A stretch of DNA of 64,000 nucleotides from Listeria ivanovii subsp. ivanovii (lineage in GTDB: Bacteria > Bacillota > Bacilli > Lactobacillales > Listeriaceae), in assembly GCF_900187025.1 (NCBI RefSeq), contig NZ_LT906478.1, positions 2,712,001 through 2,776,000 on the forward strand, given 5' to 3'. The position numbers were made by a program, and so were the translations under genes. Positions 47,057-56,786 of this stretch are shown here, piece by piece (positions within the stretch are counted from its first letter, which is position 1; every line of letters begins with the position of its first letter). The notes under the pieces were generated by a model. That model was not told where the DNA came from and ran no database searches. It worked only from the letters and a program-made list of their open reading frames with translations.

Positions 47057-48190
47057 TTAATATGTGCCCTTACAGATTTCTTTCAATATATCGCAAACAT
47101 AATTGATTTCATTATCTGTAAGTTGCGTTCCAGATGGTAAACACAATCCTTTTTGGAATAAATAATCTGCATTACTTTGTTCCTCATTTTCTTGGTAATA
47201 CAGGACTTCTTGAAATAATGGCTGGGTGTGCATTGGTTTCCACAACCGCCTACTTTCTATGCCCTTTGCTGCTAATTGTTCCATCGTTTTTCCCGGGTTT
47301 ATTTGATCTAGAAGAACGGTTGTTAACCAGCGATTGCTAAAAGTTGCTTCCCACTCGGCTAAAAAAGTGATGCCCGCATAATCCTCAAAGACCCCTTCAT
47401 AGGTTTTGTATACTGCTCGTTTCTTTCTAATTCGCTCTTCTAAAACTTCTAATTGAGCAATTCCGATGCCAGCTAATATATTACTAAGACGATAATTGAA
47501 ACCAACTTCGCTATGAGAATAATATGGTGCTATTTCTTTTGCTTGAGATGCTAAATAGCGCGCTTTTTCAATATGGTTAGCATCGTTAGAAACGAGTGCA
47601 CCACCACCAGACCTTGTGATAATTTTGTTTCCGTTAAAAGAATATATTCCAAATGCTCCGATAGTTCCTAGCTTTTGTCCTTTATAAGTGGAGCCCAGTG
47701 CTTCTGCTGCGCCTTCGATAACTGGAATTTCATAATGATTTGCTATTTCCATAATTTCGTCCATTTTGCAGCTCTGACCGTACAAATGCACCACGATAAT
47801 TGCTCTCGGCAGTTTATTTTGGGCTGCGGCTTCTTTTAACCCTTTCGCGAGCGCAATTGGACTCATTCCCCATGTATCAGTTTCTGCATCAATGAAGACA
47901 GGGGTTGCTCCGATATAAATGGCTGGATTAATACTCGCAACAAAAGTTAATGTAGAGCAAAACACTGTGTCACCTGGTTCTACTTTTAAAAGTGTCAAGG
48001 CTAGATGAATTGCACTCGTCCCAGAACTAGTGGCTAAAACGGCTTCAGAACCAGTATATGTGGCTAAGCCTGCTTCAAATTGATCAACGTTTGGTCCAAG
48101 TGGCGCTATCCAATTTGTATTAAAAGCTTTTTGAATGTAGATTTGCTCATTCCCGCTCATATGCGGGACTGCTAGTGGTATTTGTTTCAT
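47057..48190 (-). CDS. DegT/DnrJ/EryC1 sugar aminotransferase (PglE type)
   Basis: A 377-residue PLP aminotransferase. It opens with PLAVPHMSGNEQIYIQKAF, and the PLP lysine is in IYSFNGNKIITRSGGGALVS near residue 186. It matches PglE, which transaminates the 4-keto sugar made by the 4,6-dehydratase. The start, after AAAGGAAAG, lies 44 bases inside the end of the upstream sugar-transferase gene. It is followed by 114 bases and then the adhesin. Confidence 0.9.
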   Translation of the reverse strand: MKQIPLAVPHMSGNEQIYIQKAFNTNWIAPLGPNVDQFEAGLATYTGSEAVLATSSGTSAIHLALTLLKVEPGDTVFCSTLTFVASINPAIYIGATPVFIDAETDTWGMSPIALAKGLKEAAAQNKLPRAIIVVHLYGQSCKMDEIMEIANHYEIPVIEGAAEALGSTYKGQKLGTIGAFGIYSFNGNKIITRSGGGALVSNDANHIEKARYLASQAKEIAPYYSHSEVGFNYRLSNILAGIGIAQLEVLEERIRKKRAVYKTYEGVFEDYAGITFLAEWEATFSNRWLTTVLLDQINPGKTMEQLAAKGIESRRLWKPMHTQPLFQEVLYYQENEEQSNADYLFQKGLCLPSGTQLTDNEINYVCDILKEICKGTY

Positions 48191-48806
48191 ATAAACTTTC
48201 CTTTCGCGGAGTTAAGCCGGTGAATTTGGACATCGTTACATGGCTATCTTGGGAAATACCATCTTGATAAGCTACTTTATAAATGGTTAATAGAACAATT
48301 TTAAAATCTAATCGGAGCGTTTGGGACCTAACATACTCGCAATCAAAAGCGAATTTTTCTTCCCAACTTAAGCTATTCCGCCCTTTAACTTGTGCAAGTC
48401 CTGTGATTCCCGGCAAAACAGTTAAGCGCTTCTGTTGTTCCTTTGTATAAAGCTGGTTGTATTCTAGTGGTAAAGGACGTGGACCAATAAAGCTCATCTC
48501 CCCTTTTACAATATTAAGAAGTTGTGGTAGCTCATCTAAACTTAGCTTTCGAAGTAGATTCCCGTACTTTGTTAAGCGTTCTGCATCAGGAAGAAGTTTT
48601 CCATTTTCGTCAAGCCGTGTCCTCATCGACTTTAACTTATAAATAGCGAAAGGAAGACCATTTTTCCCCGCACGTTGACTTACATAGATAGATTTCTCTC
48701 GATACAAGCCATAAAAGATGCTACTGCAAAATAAAATAATTGGTGTTGCCAAAATAAGTAACAATAATGCCATCCAAAAATCTACCCAGCGTTTCAATAA
48801 GCCCAC
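48147..48806 (-). CDS. Initiating sugar-1-phosphate transferase (PglC type)
   Basis: A 219-residue monotopic phosphoglycosyl transferase. The single re-entrant hydrophobic segment (about residues 10-33) precedes the KLKSMR, RKLSLDELPQLLNIVKGEMS and IGPRPLP motifs, with the catalytic Asp-Glu. PglC-type enzymes move a sugar phosphate, often diacetylbacillosamine, onto undecaprenyl phosphate to start a repeat unit. The short form lacks the large N-terminal domain of WbaP. Confidence 0.92.
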   Translation of the reverse strand: MGLLKRWVDFWMALLLLILATPIILFCSSIFYGLYREKSIYVSQRAGKNGLPFAIYKLKSMRTRLDENGKLLPDAERLTKYGNLLRKLSLDELPQLLNIVKGEMSFIGPRPLPLEYNQLYTKEQQKRLTVLPGITGLAQVKGRNSLSWEEKFAFDCEYVRSQTLRLDFKIVLLTIYKVAYQDGISQDSHVTMSKFTGLTPRKESLYETNTTSSPAYERE

Positions 48807-49975
48807 TCCTTATATTTGTTAATCGTCTGCCAAACTCGATGTGCAATTTGGTTTACGTCATATTTTTTTGCTAATTGTTGTGATGCTTTACTAGCTTGGT
48901 TCCAGCTTCGATAATCAGCCGCTAAATGTTCCACGTATCTACAATAAGCTTCTTCATCTGCGTGATTAAATCCTTTTCCAGCACCACTCGCTTCTAAGAC
49001 TTGCTTTTGCCAACCTTGATAATTCAACACTACTGGCAAATCGCATGCTAGAAAATCAAAAAATTTATTGGCGCTATTATCCCATAAAATCGGCTCATCT
49101 TTAACAAGCATTGTCCCCATTTGACATTGAGATATAATTTGAAGCGTTTCTTTTTTTGATTTTGTATCTAAAATCCGAACATTAGAGAGCTTCTTGGTAT
49201 TTAGTTGTGCTTGGATTTTCTGTTTTTCTGAACCATCGCCTATTAGTAAAAAATGGATAGCGGTATTATGTTGAAGTCTTTCTGCACAAGATAGAAGGTA
49301 GTCAACCCCATTCACAAGCCCCATAGCGCCTGGATGAACTACCACAAACTTATCATTCATCCAGTTTTTCAACTCGATGTCTTCCAGCGGTGTTTTATTA
49401 CTCTCCTGAACAAGGGAGCGATTTGCAAAGTTTTCCGCGACCGTTATTTTGCCATCCGGTATCTTTTTTTGCAGCAAATTCTGTCGCATTCCTTCTGATA
49501 AGACAATAATTGCTGTTGCTTCGGTGTAAATCTTCATTTCCAGCCATTTTAATACCTGAATCAGTCGAGCATTTCGAATAATACCTAATTGGATTGGTAC
49601 GTCTGGCCACACATCGCGCACTTCAAAAACAAACGGTTTTCGCTTCCATTTACTTAAAATCAAGCCGACAAGTCCAACTGTTAACGGTGTTGATGTTGCA
49701 TATATTTGATCAATATTTTTCTCTCGAACTCCAAGAATAATACTTCGCAGGAAAAAATGAATAAAAGCTAGTATTCGTCTAACTTTTGACATTTTTTGGT
49801 TATATTTAGTCCGCGTTGATTTTACAATTAGCCCCTCTTTTGTTATATGAGAATCGCCTTGACCGCTTATCATAACTACTTTGGCACCCTGCGCTAAAAA
49901 ATATTTAGATAGTTCATATGACCTTGTAGCGCCTTTATTTTCTTCGTAATGTTGGTGAATATAAAGTAATTTCAT
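48794..49975 (-). CDS. Glycosyltransferase family 4 (WbuB-like)
   Basis: A 393-residue GT-B enzyme. The N-terminal acceptor domain starts KLLYIHQHYEENKGATRSYE; the C-terminal donor site has VVHPGAMGLVNGVDYLL and DNSANKFFDFLACDLPVV with the retained glutamate region replaced by N-K-F-F-D. GAGGGG precedes the chosen ATG, which overlaps the upstream gene stop by four bases. It probably adds the second or third sugar of the repeat unit. Linkage unknown. Confidence 0.85.
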   Translation of the reverse strand: MKLLYIHQHYEENKGATRSYELSKYFLAQGAKVVMISGQGDSHITKEGLIVKSTRTKYNQKMSKVRRILAFIHFFLRSIILGVREKNIDQIYATSTPLTVGLVGLILSKWKRKPFVFEVRDVWPDVPIQLGIIRNARLIQVLKWLEMKIYTEATAIIVLSEGMRQNLLQKKIPDGKITVAENFANRSLVQESNKTPLEDIELKNWMNDKFVVVHPGAMGLVNGVDYLLSCAERLQHNTAIHFLLIGDGSEKQKIQAQLNTKKLSNVRILDTKSKKETLQIISQCQMGTMLVKDEPILWDNSANKFFDFLACDLPVVLNYQGWQKQVLEASGAGKGFNHADEEAYCRYVEHLAADYRSWNQASKASQQLAKKYDVNQIAHRVWQTINKYKEWAY

Positions 49976-51108
49976 ATGGTATCCCCTCGAAAAAGTATTT
50001 GATACGTTTGCAAAAGTTTCTTCGCTTCTATTTCCCAATTATAATGAGTACCATGTGCAGACCTGCCATTTATCACAAAATCCCGGTACTTTTCTTGTTC
50101 ATTTAAAAGAATCGCTATCTTATCTGCTATCCCCGACACATCTAAAACACTTACAGGGATTCCGCTTCCACTATCCGTCATTAATTCACACCAAAGAGGA
50201 AAATCAGAAGCAACATACGGTAACCCAAAAGACATATATTCAAAAAGTTTCGTTGGCAGGGATCTCAAATAATTTGGCTCTGGATGAAGAAGCGCCAGCC
50301 CAATATGAGATTTTTTATAATATTGATTTAAGCTTTCCAAATCAAGTCGTCCTTTTAATTGCACAATACTTTCTAGATGATGTAATTTCGTATACGCGCT
50401 ACTCCACTCAGTAAGTCGTTCTGGGACTTGACCGATAATAAACATTTGAAAAACACATCCACGTTCATGCAAAATCCTAGCTAACTCAAGCATCTCTTTA
50501 AAGCCGCGAATTTCATGAATAGCACCTGCATAAATTAGTGTCGGCACCGGATACTTTGCTTCATCATCCAACTGCTTATTCAAAAAAGGGTAGTTCAATA
50601 TATCTGTTTTCATTGTGGAAATGTCAAGGTAATTTTCTTTATAGTATTTCTCTGCAAACAAAAGCAGATCCACTTTAGCTAGCTGTTTTTTCTCATAGCG
50701 CGCCAAATATTTCATCCAACTAGTTGGTATTGGAATCCCTTTTAGTCGCTTACTTTTTAACGCAGCAGGAAAATCTTCATGCATATCAAAAATAATCTTT
50801 GCAGTGGTTATTTTTTTCATACGTGGCACTAAAAATAACAACTCCGGGTCATGCAAATGTACTGCATCCGGCTGCTTCTGCTTTACTTCTTTCAAAAAAT
50901 AGCGCCATGTTGAGTATCTTCTTGCTAAATTTCTTTTTGGCAATAAAGTTATTGTTAGTCCTGGATGCTCTGGCAATACATTTGTTTGTCCCTCAACGGC
51001 ATAATAATTCACCTGGTAGCCAGCCCGAAGTAAGGTTAATACCTCTTTATGATAAACACGCGGATCATTCCAAGGGTGAACGGAACTTAAAACGATGATT
51101 TTCTTCAT
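49972..51108 (-). CDS. Glycosyltransferase family 4
   Basis: A 378-residue GT-B enzyme. It starts KKIIVLSSVHPWNDPRVYHK, has a DAVHLHDPELLFLVPRM motif near residue 96, and ends with a donor domain carrying LRSLPTKLFEYMSFGLPYVAS (EX7E-like region near 285). It adds one sugar to the lipid-linked repeat unit. The start lies 44 bases inside the end of the polymerase gene. Donor unknown. Confidence 0.85.
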   Translation of the reverse strand: MKKIIVLSSVHPWNDPRVYHKEVLTLLRAGYQVNYYAVEGQTNVLPEHPGLTITLLPKRNLARRYSTWRYFLKEVKQKQPDAVHLHDPELLFLVPRMKKITTAKIIFDMHEDFPAALKSKRLKGIPIPTSWMKYLARYEKKQLAKVDLLLFAEKYYKENYLDISTMKTDILNYPFLNKQLDDEAKYPVPTLIYAGAIHEIRGFKEMLELARILHERGCVFQMFIIGQVPERLTEWSSAYTKLHHLESIVQLKGRLDLESLNQYYKKSHIGLALLHPEPNYLRSLPTKLFEYMSFGLPYVASDFPLWCELMTDSGSGIPVSVLDVSGIADKIAILLNEQEKYRDFVINGRSAHGTHYNWEIEAKKLLQTYQILFRGDTI

Positions 51109-52258
51109 AAAGCGGATCCCCCTTCCTTTCTGTTGCTAAAAAATAATTGATAATAAAAGCTAATAAAATCCCGTGAGTCAGTATGCTTGTAATTAATGAA
51201 GTGTCAACTAGACTCCAAGCCGGCATTGCCATAAGTATCGTGCTCACAATAAAATTCCGATGCTCAGAAAGGCTATCATAAAGATATAAAATCCCCATAA
51301 GGAGCACACTAAAACTAATAATTCCTGCATAGCCAAAATTCGCAAAACCATCTGCCCAAATATTTGCATTTGCAGCCAAATCCACCCGCCCAAAATAATG
51401 CTCTCCAATTAAAAATGGTGGTAATTTATCGTACGGATAGGACATAAATGGCGATAAAATACTGTGCGAGAGATATACTTTTGGATTAACAGAAAAAAAA
51501 TCAAAGTAGTAACTAAGCAGTAATCCTGGTGTAATTAACATCCGCCGAACGAATAAAGAAGTATATTCAGCGCTTTCCGTTAAGACATCTAGCCCCATCG
51601 CTAAGAATACTAACGCCGTAACACCATAAACAAAATAAAGCACAAAATGACGCCCATTGTTTCGTAAACAAAAGATAATTCCTAAAATAAAAATACTAGA
51701 TAAGGCGATGCTCTTTTGTCCAGTGATAGAAAAAATAAACAGTTGCCCCAACACACCAATACAAATCAACCATTTATTTTTACTCACAAATCCTAATGCT
51801 AAAAATAACGCATTCACAATTTTTGATTGCCAATTAATCGCATATCCCGAGAAACGATTCACCTGATCTCGGTAAGCTTCCCGTAAATCATACACATCAT
51901 CAACCTTCGAAAAGTTAAAATGAATACCGAATGTCTGCACAATAATTCCCCATAACGAAAATGAAAATATAGTGACAAACAGCAGTACCACCTGCTTTTT
52001 GACTTTTATATAGTACACGGGTATTAGTTTAAAATCCGCTGTTATATAAATTAAAATTAAGCAGAATAATAAAACAGATTTTAAAAGGAGAATCTCATCA
52101 AAGTTGTTAATACGTACGTAATCAGGAACAAGCATTGCTGGTACATAAACCATCATATATAATATCCAGTAGACAATTCGTGATGGTCTATAAGCATGTG
52201 TGTTTGACCAAAGAAGCGGGACAAAGACAAATAGCAAAGAAACCAGTTGCTCATTCAT
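51065..52258 (-). CDS. Wzy-type polysaccharide polymerase
   Basis: A 397-residue protein with about 11 hydrophobic segments and a large external loop (about residues 225-290), and low similarity to anything but O-antigen/capsule polymerases; position and topology make the assignment. It would join lipid-linked repeat units outside the membrane. Coding-like sequence continues upstream in another frame to a TTG at 52364, with the break in five A (52291-52295). Removing one gives a 432-residue protein with one more helix, so the true N-terminus may be longer. Confidence 0.75.
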   Translation of the reverse strand: MNEQLVSLLFVFVPLLWSNTHAYRPSRIVYWILYMMVYVPAMLVPDYVRINNFDEILLLKSVLLFCLILIYITADFKLIPVYYIKVKKQVVLLFVTIFSFSLWGIIVQTFGIHFNFSKVDDVYDLREAYRDQVNRFSGYAINWQSKIVNALFLALGFVSKNKWLICIGVLGQLFIFSITGQKSIALSSIFILGIIFCLRNNGRHFVLYFVYGVTALVFLAMGLDVLTESAEYTSLFVRRMLITPGLLLSYYFDFFSVNPKVYLSHSILSPFMSYPYDKLPPFLIGEHYFGRVDLAANANIWADGFANFGYAGIISFSVLLMGILYLYDSLSEHRNFIVSTILMAMPAWSLVDTSLITSILTHGILLAFIINYFLATERKGDPLYEENHRFKFRSPLE

Positions 52259-52371
52259 ACTCGGATGTAAATTAATAAAACCAAAGTAAGAAAAAGCTGG
52301 GGAAATAAAATAGACATAAGAAAGCTTTCAGTCCATACACATAAAAAGATACGCCGATAAACAATAAAATT

Positions 52372-53655
52372 TTATTCCATGTGATGCTCATAAACCGTAT
52401 CCTTTCGTTTCATACCCAACCTGCCAAGTAACAATAGAAAAGCATAACTCACTGTCATCGTGGCACTAAAAAAAATAACTGCGGTCACCATCCCCCATTG
52501 CAATTTGTAAATCACCAGAAATCCAGTAATTAGTAGTACAAACCTGGCACTATCCCATAATAATTGCAAGCCTTGCCTACCAGTAATATAGAGAATTTGT
52601 GACACTGGTAGTACAACGAGTTGAGCAAAAAACATCGGTGTTAATATTTGTGCAAACATCCCTGCCACTTGCCAGTTCGGTCCGAATAACCAGACAAATA
52701 ATATCGGCGACACAAAAGCAAATAAGCACATTGGTAGCAGAAAAACAGCAAAAAGTCGACTTGTTAATTTCCAATACACTCTAGTTAAAGTTGCTGGGTT
52801 TTCTCGTTGTAGTTCACTGGCTTTTCCGTAGAACACTTGACTCAGGGCTGTTGTAATCATGGCAATCGGGATACCTATCATTCGTTGCGTTGGCGAAAAT
52901 TGTCCACTTGCAGCAACTCCAAAAAAAACAACAAATAGTAGCGTCGGTAATTGTAAAGCCAGATTATTTAGTACAAGTGAAGGCATTCCGAGAAGCGGAA
53001 ACTGTCGATATTTCTTTATCAACTTAAAGCAACAACGGACTTGCCAATATACTCCTTCTTGCCTTATAAAACGAATGAACAAATTTATAGAGCCTGCCAT
53101 ACGTCCGACTACATCTCCAGTAATTAGTCCTAAGCCTGTCTTTTCTAACACTCCAGCAAAAACCAATTGACCCGCTCCGTTCACACTACTTTGTGTTATT
53201 TTTGCCATAGAGATGCGCCCATAATAATTATTCCGAATCGCCCAATAGCTCAAAATCTGCTGTATGCTAGCTGCGAACACGCCAATACCAAACAGAATTG
53301 GCACAGCATATGAGACAGACACATTCAACATTTGGAAGATTGACCAACCTGTTATTAAATACACTGTCAAACCACTTAATAACCAGGCAAGCGATATGAC
53401 CATACATAACCAAACAATCTGATGAACGTTATCACGATTTCTTTCCATTGGAATCGCTTTTTCATAAGCAAATGCAGAAATAACTAAAAAAATACCTAGT
53501 AAACTCGTGTATGTTCCAAATATACCGAAGTCCGCTGGTGTAAATATCCGCGTTAAAACGGGAGACAAGGCTACTAAAATAAGTTGCGCGATCACATTTC
53601 CTGAAAAAACTTTGGTTAAATTTTTTAGAAATGTAGATTGAAAGAGTGTTTTCAT
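52372..53655 (-). CDS. Wzx-type flippase (polysaccharide transporter, MOP family)
   Basis: A 427-residue membrane protein with about 12 helices and the MOP-family opening FLKNLTKVFSGNVIAQLILV plus SPVLTRIFTPADFGIFGTYTS. It moves the completed lipid-linked repeat unit to the outer face for polymerisation. It begins 4 bases after the UDP-sugar dehydrogenase gene. Wzx and Wzy in the same locus are the hallmark of the Wzx/Wzy pathway. Confidence 0.9.
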   Translation of the reverse strand: MKTLFQSTFLKNLTKVFSGNVIAQLILVALSPVLTRIFTPADFGIFGTYTSLLGIFLVISAFAYEKAIPMERNRDNVHQIVWLCMVISLAWLLSGLTVYLITGWSIFQMLNVSVSYAVPILFGIGVFAASIQQILSYWAIRNNYYGRISMAKITQSSVNGAGQLVFAGVLEKTGLGLITGDVVGRMAGSINLFIRFIRQEGVYWQVRCCFKLIKKYRQFPLLGMPSLVLNNLALQLPTLLFVVFFGVAASGQFSPTQRMIGIPIAMITTALSQVFYGKASELQRENPATLTRVYWKLTSRLFAVFLLPMCLFAFVSPILFVWLFGPNWQVAGMFAQILTPMFFAQLVVLPVSQILYITGRQGLQLLWDSARFVLLITGFLVIYKLQWGMVTAVIFFSATMTVSYAFLLLLGRLGMKRKDTVYEHHME

Positions 53656-53659
53656 TTTC

Positions 53660-54997
53660 TTATTGCATCATCGCATGACATTCCGGAATCCCAGCGCCAA
53701 TACGAAAGACTTTCTCGCTATTTTCCCCTTTAAACATGTTTCGTGTATCCACGATCAGCTTTGCCTGACTCAAAATTTCCGCTGCGTCAAACATGTGATG
53801 GTTTGTTAAGACAACGACAACATCATACTCGCTGTAACATACACTTGTTTCACTGGATATTAATGACCCGTCTTCACTATAGAAGGCTGTTACATAGGGA
53901 TCATAATAAGTAAGAGTCGCACCTTTTTTACGTAACAACTCGTACACTTCAAGCGCAGGCGATTCTCGCACATCATCAATATTTGGTTTATATGCCATAC
54001 CTAAAACCAATACTTTTGAGCCGCGAATGGATTTATAGTCTGTATTCAAAGCTTGAACTACTTTATGAATCACTTGTTCTGGCATTTTCTTATTCGTTTC
54101 TTGCGCTAATTCAATAAAACGGCTGAAAAAATTAGCTCCTTTTGCCTTCCATGAAAGGTACATCGGATCCAGTGGAATACAGTGTCCACCTATTCCAGGA
54201 CCTGGTGTGAATTTCATAAACCCAAATGGCTTGGTTCCTGCTGCATCTATCACTTCCCAAACATTGATATTCAGAGCTTCACATAACATTGCCATTTCAT
54301 TAATAAAGGCAATATTAATACTGCGAAATGTGTTTTCGAGTAATTTTGTCATTTCGGCAACTTTAGTAGAACTAACGAGGTAAACATTATCAATTACTTT
54401 TGAATATAATGCCTCACCAAGATTGCAACAGTTTGAGGTTGTACCACCGAGTACTTTTGGTGTATTTTTTGTTTGAAAAGTTTTATTTCCCGGGTCAACA
54501 CGTTCTGGTGAGAAACATAGGAAAAAATCTTCTCCAACGTGGTAACCTAATGCTTCTATTTCTGCTTGTATAAGTTCTTCCGTCGTTCCGGGATATGTGG
54601 TACTTTCGAGTGTAATTAGCATACCTGGTTTTAGATAACGCTTAATTTCAGTAACGGCTGCGATAATATACGACATATCTGGTTCTTGAGACTTTGTAAG
54701 TGGTGTTGGGACACAGATACACACTGCATCAACCTCACTTAATTTTGAAAAATCAGTAGTTGGCATGAAAAAGCCATTTTCTATAACCGTTTGTAATTTT
54801 AAATTAGGAATATCAATAATGTAGGAATTACCTTGCATAAGTTGAGCAGTCTTACCCTCATGGATATCAAAACCAATGACATTATATCCAGCTTCGGCAA
54901 ATTCAATTGCTAAAGGTAAGCCGACATAGCCCAGTCCGATGATTCCAACTTTGTAATTCTTGGTCTTTATTTCCTCTTGCATTGCTTCATAATACAT
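53660..54997 (-). CDS. UDP-N-acetylhexosamine 6-dehydrogenase (WbpA/WecC family)
   Basis: A 445-residue NAD-dependent dehydrogenase. The Rossmann motif is GIIGLGYVGLPLAIEFA, LCFSPERVDPGN lies near residue 160, and the catalytic cysteine is in GPGIGGHCIPLDP near 265. The family turns UDP-GlcNAc or UDP-ManNAc into the uronic acid, which would make the polymer acidic. Which hexosamine is used cannot be seen. The GGAGG site precedes the ATG. It follows the dehydratase by 2 bases. Confidence 0.9.
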   Translation of the reverse strand: MYYEAMQEEIKTKNYKVGIIGLGYVGLPLAIEFAEAGYNVIGFDIHEGKTAQLMQGNSYIIDIPNLKLQTVIENGFFMPTTDFSKLSEVDAVCICVPTPLTKSQEPDMSYIIAAVTEIKRYLKPGMLITLESTTYPGTTEELIQAEIEALGYHVGEDFFLCFSPERVDPGNKTFQTKNTPKVLGGTTSNCCNLGEALYSKVIDNVYLVSSTKVAEMTKLLENTFRSINIAFINEMAMLCEALNINVWEVIDAAGTKPFGFMKFTPGPGIGGHCIPLDPMYLSWKAKGANFFSRFIELAQETNKKMPEQVIHKVVQALNTDYKSIRGSKVLVLGMAYKPNIDDVRESPALEVYELLRKKGATLTYYDPYVTAFYSEDGSLISSETSVCYSEYDVVVVLTNHHMFDAAEILSQAKLIVDTRNMFKGENSEKVFRIGAGIPECHAMMQ

Positions 54998-54999
54998 AA

Positions 55000-56091
55000 C
55001 TAGACCTCCATTGGAATGTTAATTTCTTTTCGATTAGCTATTTTTAAAAGTTCAGCGACCAGGTCTTCTTTTGAGCAGCTTTCGTAGTTCATAAGTAATT
55101 CTGTAATTAAGTCTTCAGGAATCATCATTGCTTTTCCGATAAACATTTCTGCATTCTCTTCCATTTGGATATACTCATCTAATTCGAATAAATTTTCATG
55201 AAGCTTTTCGCCATCACGAATGCCAGTGTATTGAATCGTTATATCTTTTTTTCCAGACATTGCGATTAGTCGTTCGGCAATATCTTTAATTTTAACGGCT
55301 GCTCCCATATTAAGAACTAGGATGTCTCCATCGGTTGTTATTGTTCCTGCCTTTATAACTAGACTCGCAGCCTCTTCAATTGTCATAAAGTATCGGGTCA
55401 TCTCTTGATCAGTTAATGTGAGCGGTACACCTTTTTCAATTTGTTTTAGGAAAAGCGGAACAACACTCCCACGACTTGCTAGCACATTTCCAAATCGTAC
55501 TGTCGTATAGTTTGTTCGATATTTATTATTTAAATGGGCGACAATCATTTCAGCAATACGTTTACTTGCACCCATAACATTTCGTGGTCCAACAGCCTTG
55601 TCAGTCGAAACAAGGACAAATGTTTTTACATTTGCTTTTCCCGCTGCCTCAGCAACATATTTTGTACCGATAATATTGTTAGCAACTGCAGAATGCGGAT
55701 TACTTTGCATGAGTGGTACATGTTTATGAGCCGCTGCATGAAATACAATATCTGGTTTTACTTTTTCCATTAATCGATACATACCTTTTTCGTCTTGAAG
55801 TTCTTGAATTTCAGCTGTTACTTTTACATTTTTATTAGGTAAATTCATCAGTTCATTTTGAATCAGATAAATGCTATTCTCTCCATGCCCTACTAAAATG
55901 AGTTCAGCTGGGTCTAAAGCATATACTTGACGACAAATCTCGGAACCAATCGAACCTCCTGCTCCAGTAATAAGCACTTTTTTTGTATATATTTCCGGAT
56001 AAACATCTGCCAAAAGTGTTTTCTTGATTTTACGCTGCAACAGTTCTTCTGCAAAAGCATTACTACATGGTATAATCGTTTGTTTCTTCAA
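55000..56091 (-). CDS. UDP-GlcNAc 4,6-dehydratase, soluble form (PglF/CapD-type domain)
   Basis: A 363-residue extended short-chain dehydrogenase: NAD site VLITGAGGSIGSEICRQV near residue 35, AAAHKHVPLMQ, and STDKAVGPRNVMGASKR with the S-D-K triad variant typical of PglF/FlaA1 dehydratases. It makes the UDP-4-keto-6-deoxy-GlcNAc used by the aminotransferase. Most capsule-locus relatives have about 600 residues with an N-terminal membrane domain; here only the catalytic domain is present and starts cleanly behind GGAAAGG. Confidence 0.88.
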   Translation of the reverse strand: MKKQTIIPCSNAFAEELLQRKIKKTLLADVYPEIYTKKVLITGAGGSIGSEICRQVYALDPAELILVGHGENSIYLIQNELMNLPNKNVKVTAEIQELQDEKGMYRLMEKVKPDIVFHAAAHKHVPLMQSNPHSAVANNIIGTKYVAEAAGKANVKTFVLVSTDKAVGPRNVMGASKRIAEMIVAHLNNKYRTNYTTVRFGNVLASRGSVVPLFLKQIEKGVPLTLTDQEMTRYFMTIEEAASLVIKAGTITTDGDILVLNMGAAVKIKDIAERLIAMSGKKDITIQYTGIRDGEKLHENLFELDEYIQMEENAEMFIGKAMMIPEDLITELLMNYESCSKEDLVAELLKIANRKEINIPMEV

Positions 56092-56120
56092 TGGAAAGGT
56101 CCTCTCCTTTTGCTACTTGT

Positions 56121-56786
56121 TTAATTGTAATAATAATATTTACTACTTTTATCTTGTTTTGTCTTATTTAAAATAATGCCGATGATAGGTGTATGAGTAC
56201 TTCTCAAAGTAGTTAAGGCTTTATGGAATTTCTGTTTTTGTGTTTTACTTTCTTCCGCAACCATAATGATCCCATCCATTTGTTGGGAGATAATCGTTGT
56301 ATCCGCAACAATGACTGGTGGTGAATCTACTAAGATATAATCATAGTAGTCTTTAGCTTCTTTCAATAATTTCCGTAAGATTGGTTTGGAAAGTAGCTCC
56401 GATGGATTATGTGGAACTTGACCTGCTGAAATAAGATCCACGTTATACAAAGATGTTTTTTGGATAGCATTTTGACTCTGGATCGTTTCTTCTAGAATGT
56501 CTGTTAGCCCAATTGAGTTATCTACACCTAAGATATAATGTTGTGAGGGTAGTCGTAAATCCGCATCAATAATGAGGACTTTTAACTCTTGCCTCCCCAT
56601 TACATCAGCTAGGTTCGCAATGATAGTTGACTTTCCTTCTTGCGGTTTGGTTGAGGTAATCATCATTATTTTTAGCATTCGTTGTTTACTGATAAATTCA
56701 ATATTTGTTCGAATCATTCGAAATTGTTCCGCTGTTTTCGAGCCTTTTTGATGTTTAATGAGTAGTTTTGAACGTTCTTTTGGCAT
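56121..56786 (-). CDS. wze: Tyrosine-protein kinase (CapB/CpsD/Wze type)
   Basis: A 221-residue BY-kinase. Walker A is ITSTKPQEGKSTI near residue 44, Walker A' is VLIIDADLRLPSQH near 70, and Walker B is YILVDSPPVI near 150. The C-terminus ends in a cluster of tyrosines (KYYYYN), the autophosphorylated tail. With its membrane partner it controls polymer length and export. Its first 32 bases overlap the wzd-type gene. Confidence 0.92.
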   Translation of the reverse strand: MPKERSKLLIKHQKGSKTAEQFRMIRTNIEFISKQRMLKIMMITSTKPQEGKSTIIANLADVMGRQELKVLIIDADLRLPSQHYILGVDNSIGLTDILEETIQSQNAIQKTSLYNVDLISAGQVPHNPSELLSKPILRKLLKEAKDYYDYILVDSPPVIVADTTIISQQMDGIIMVAEESKTQKQKFHKALTTLRSTHTPIIGIILNKTKQDKSSKYYYYN

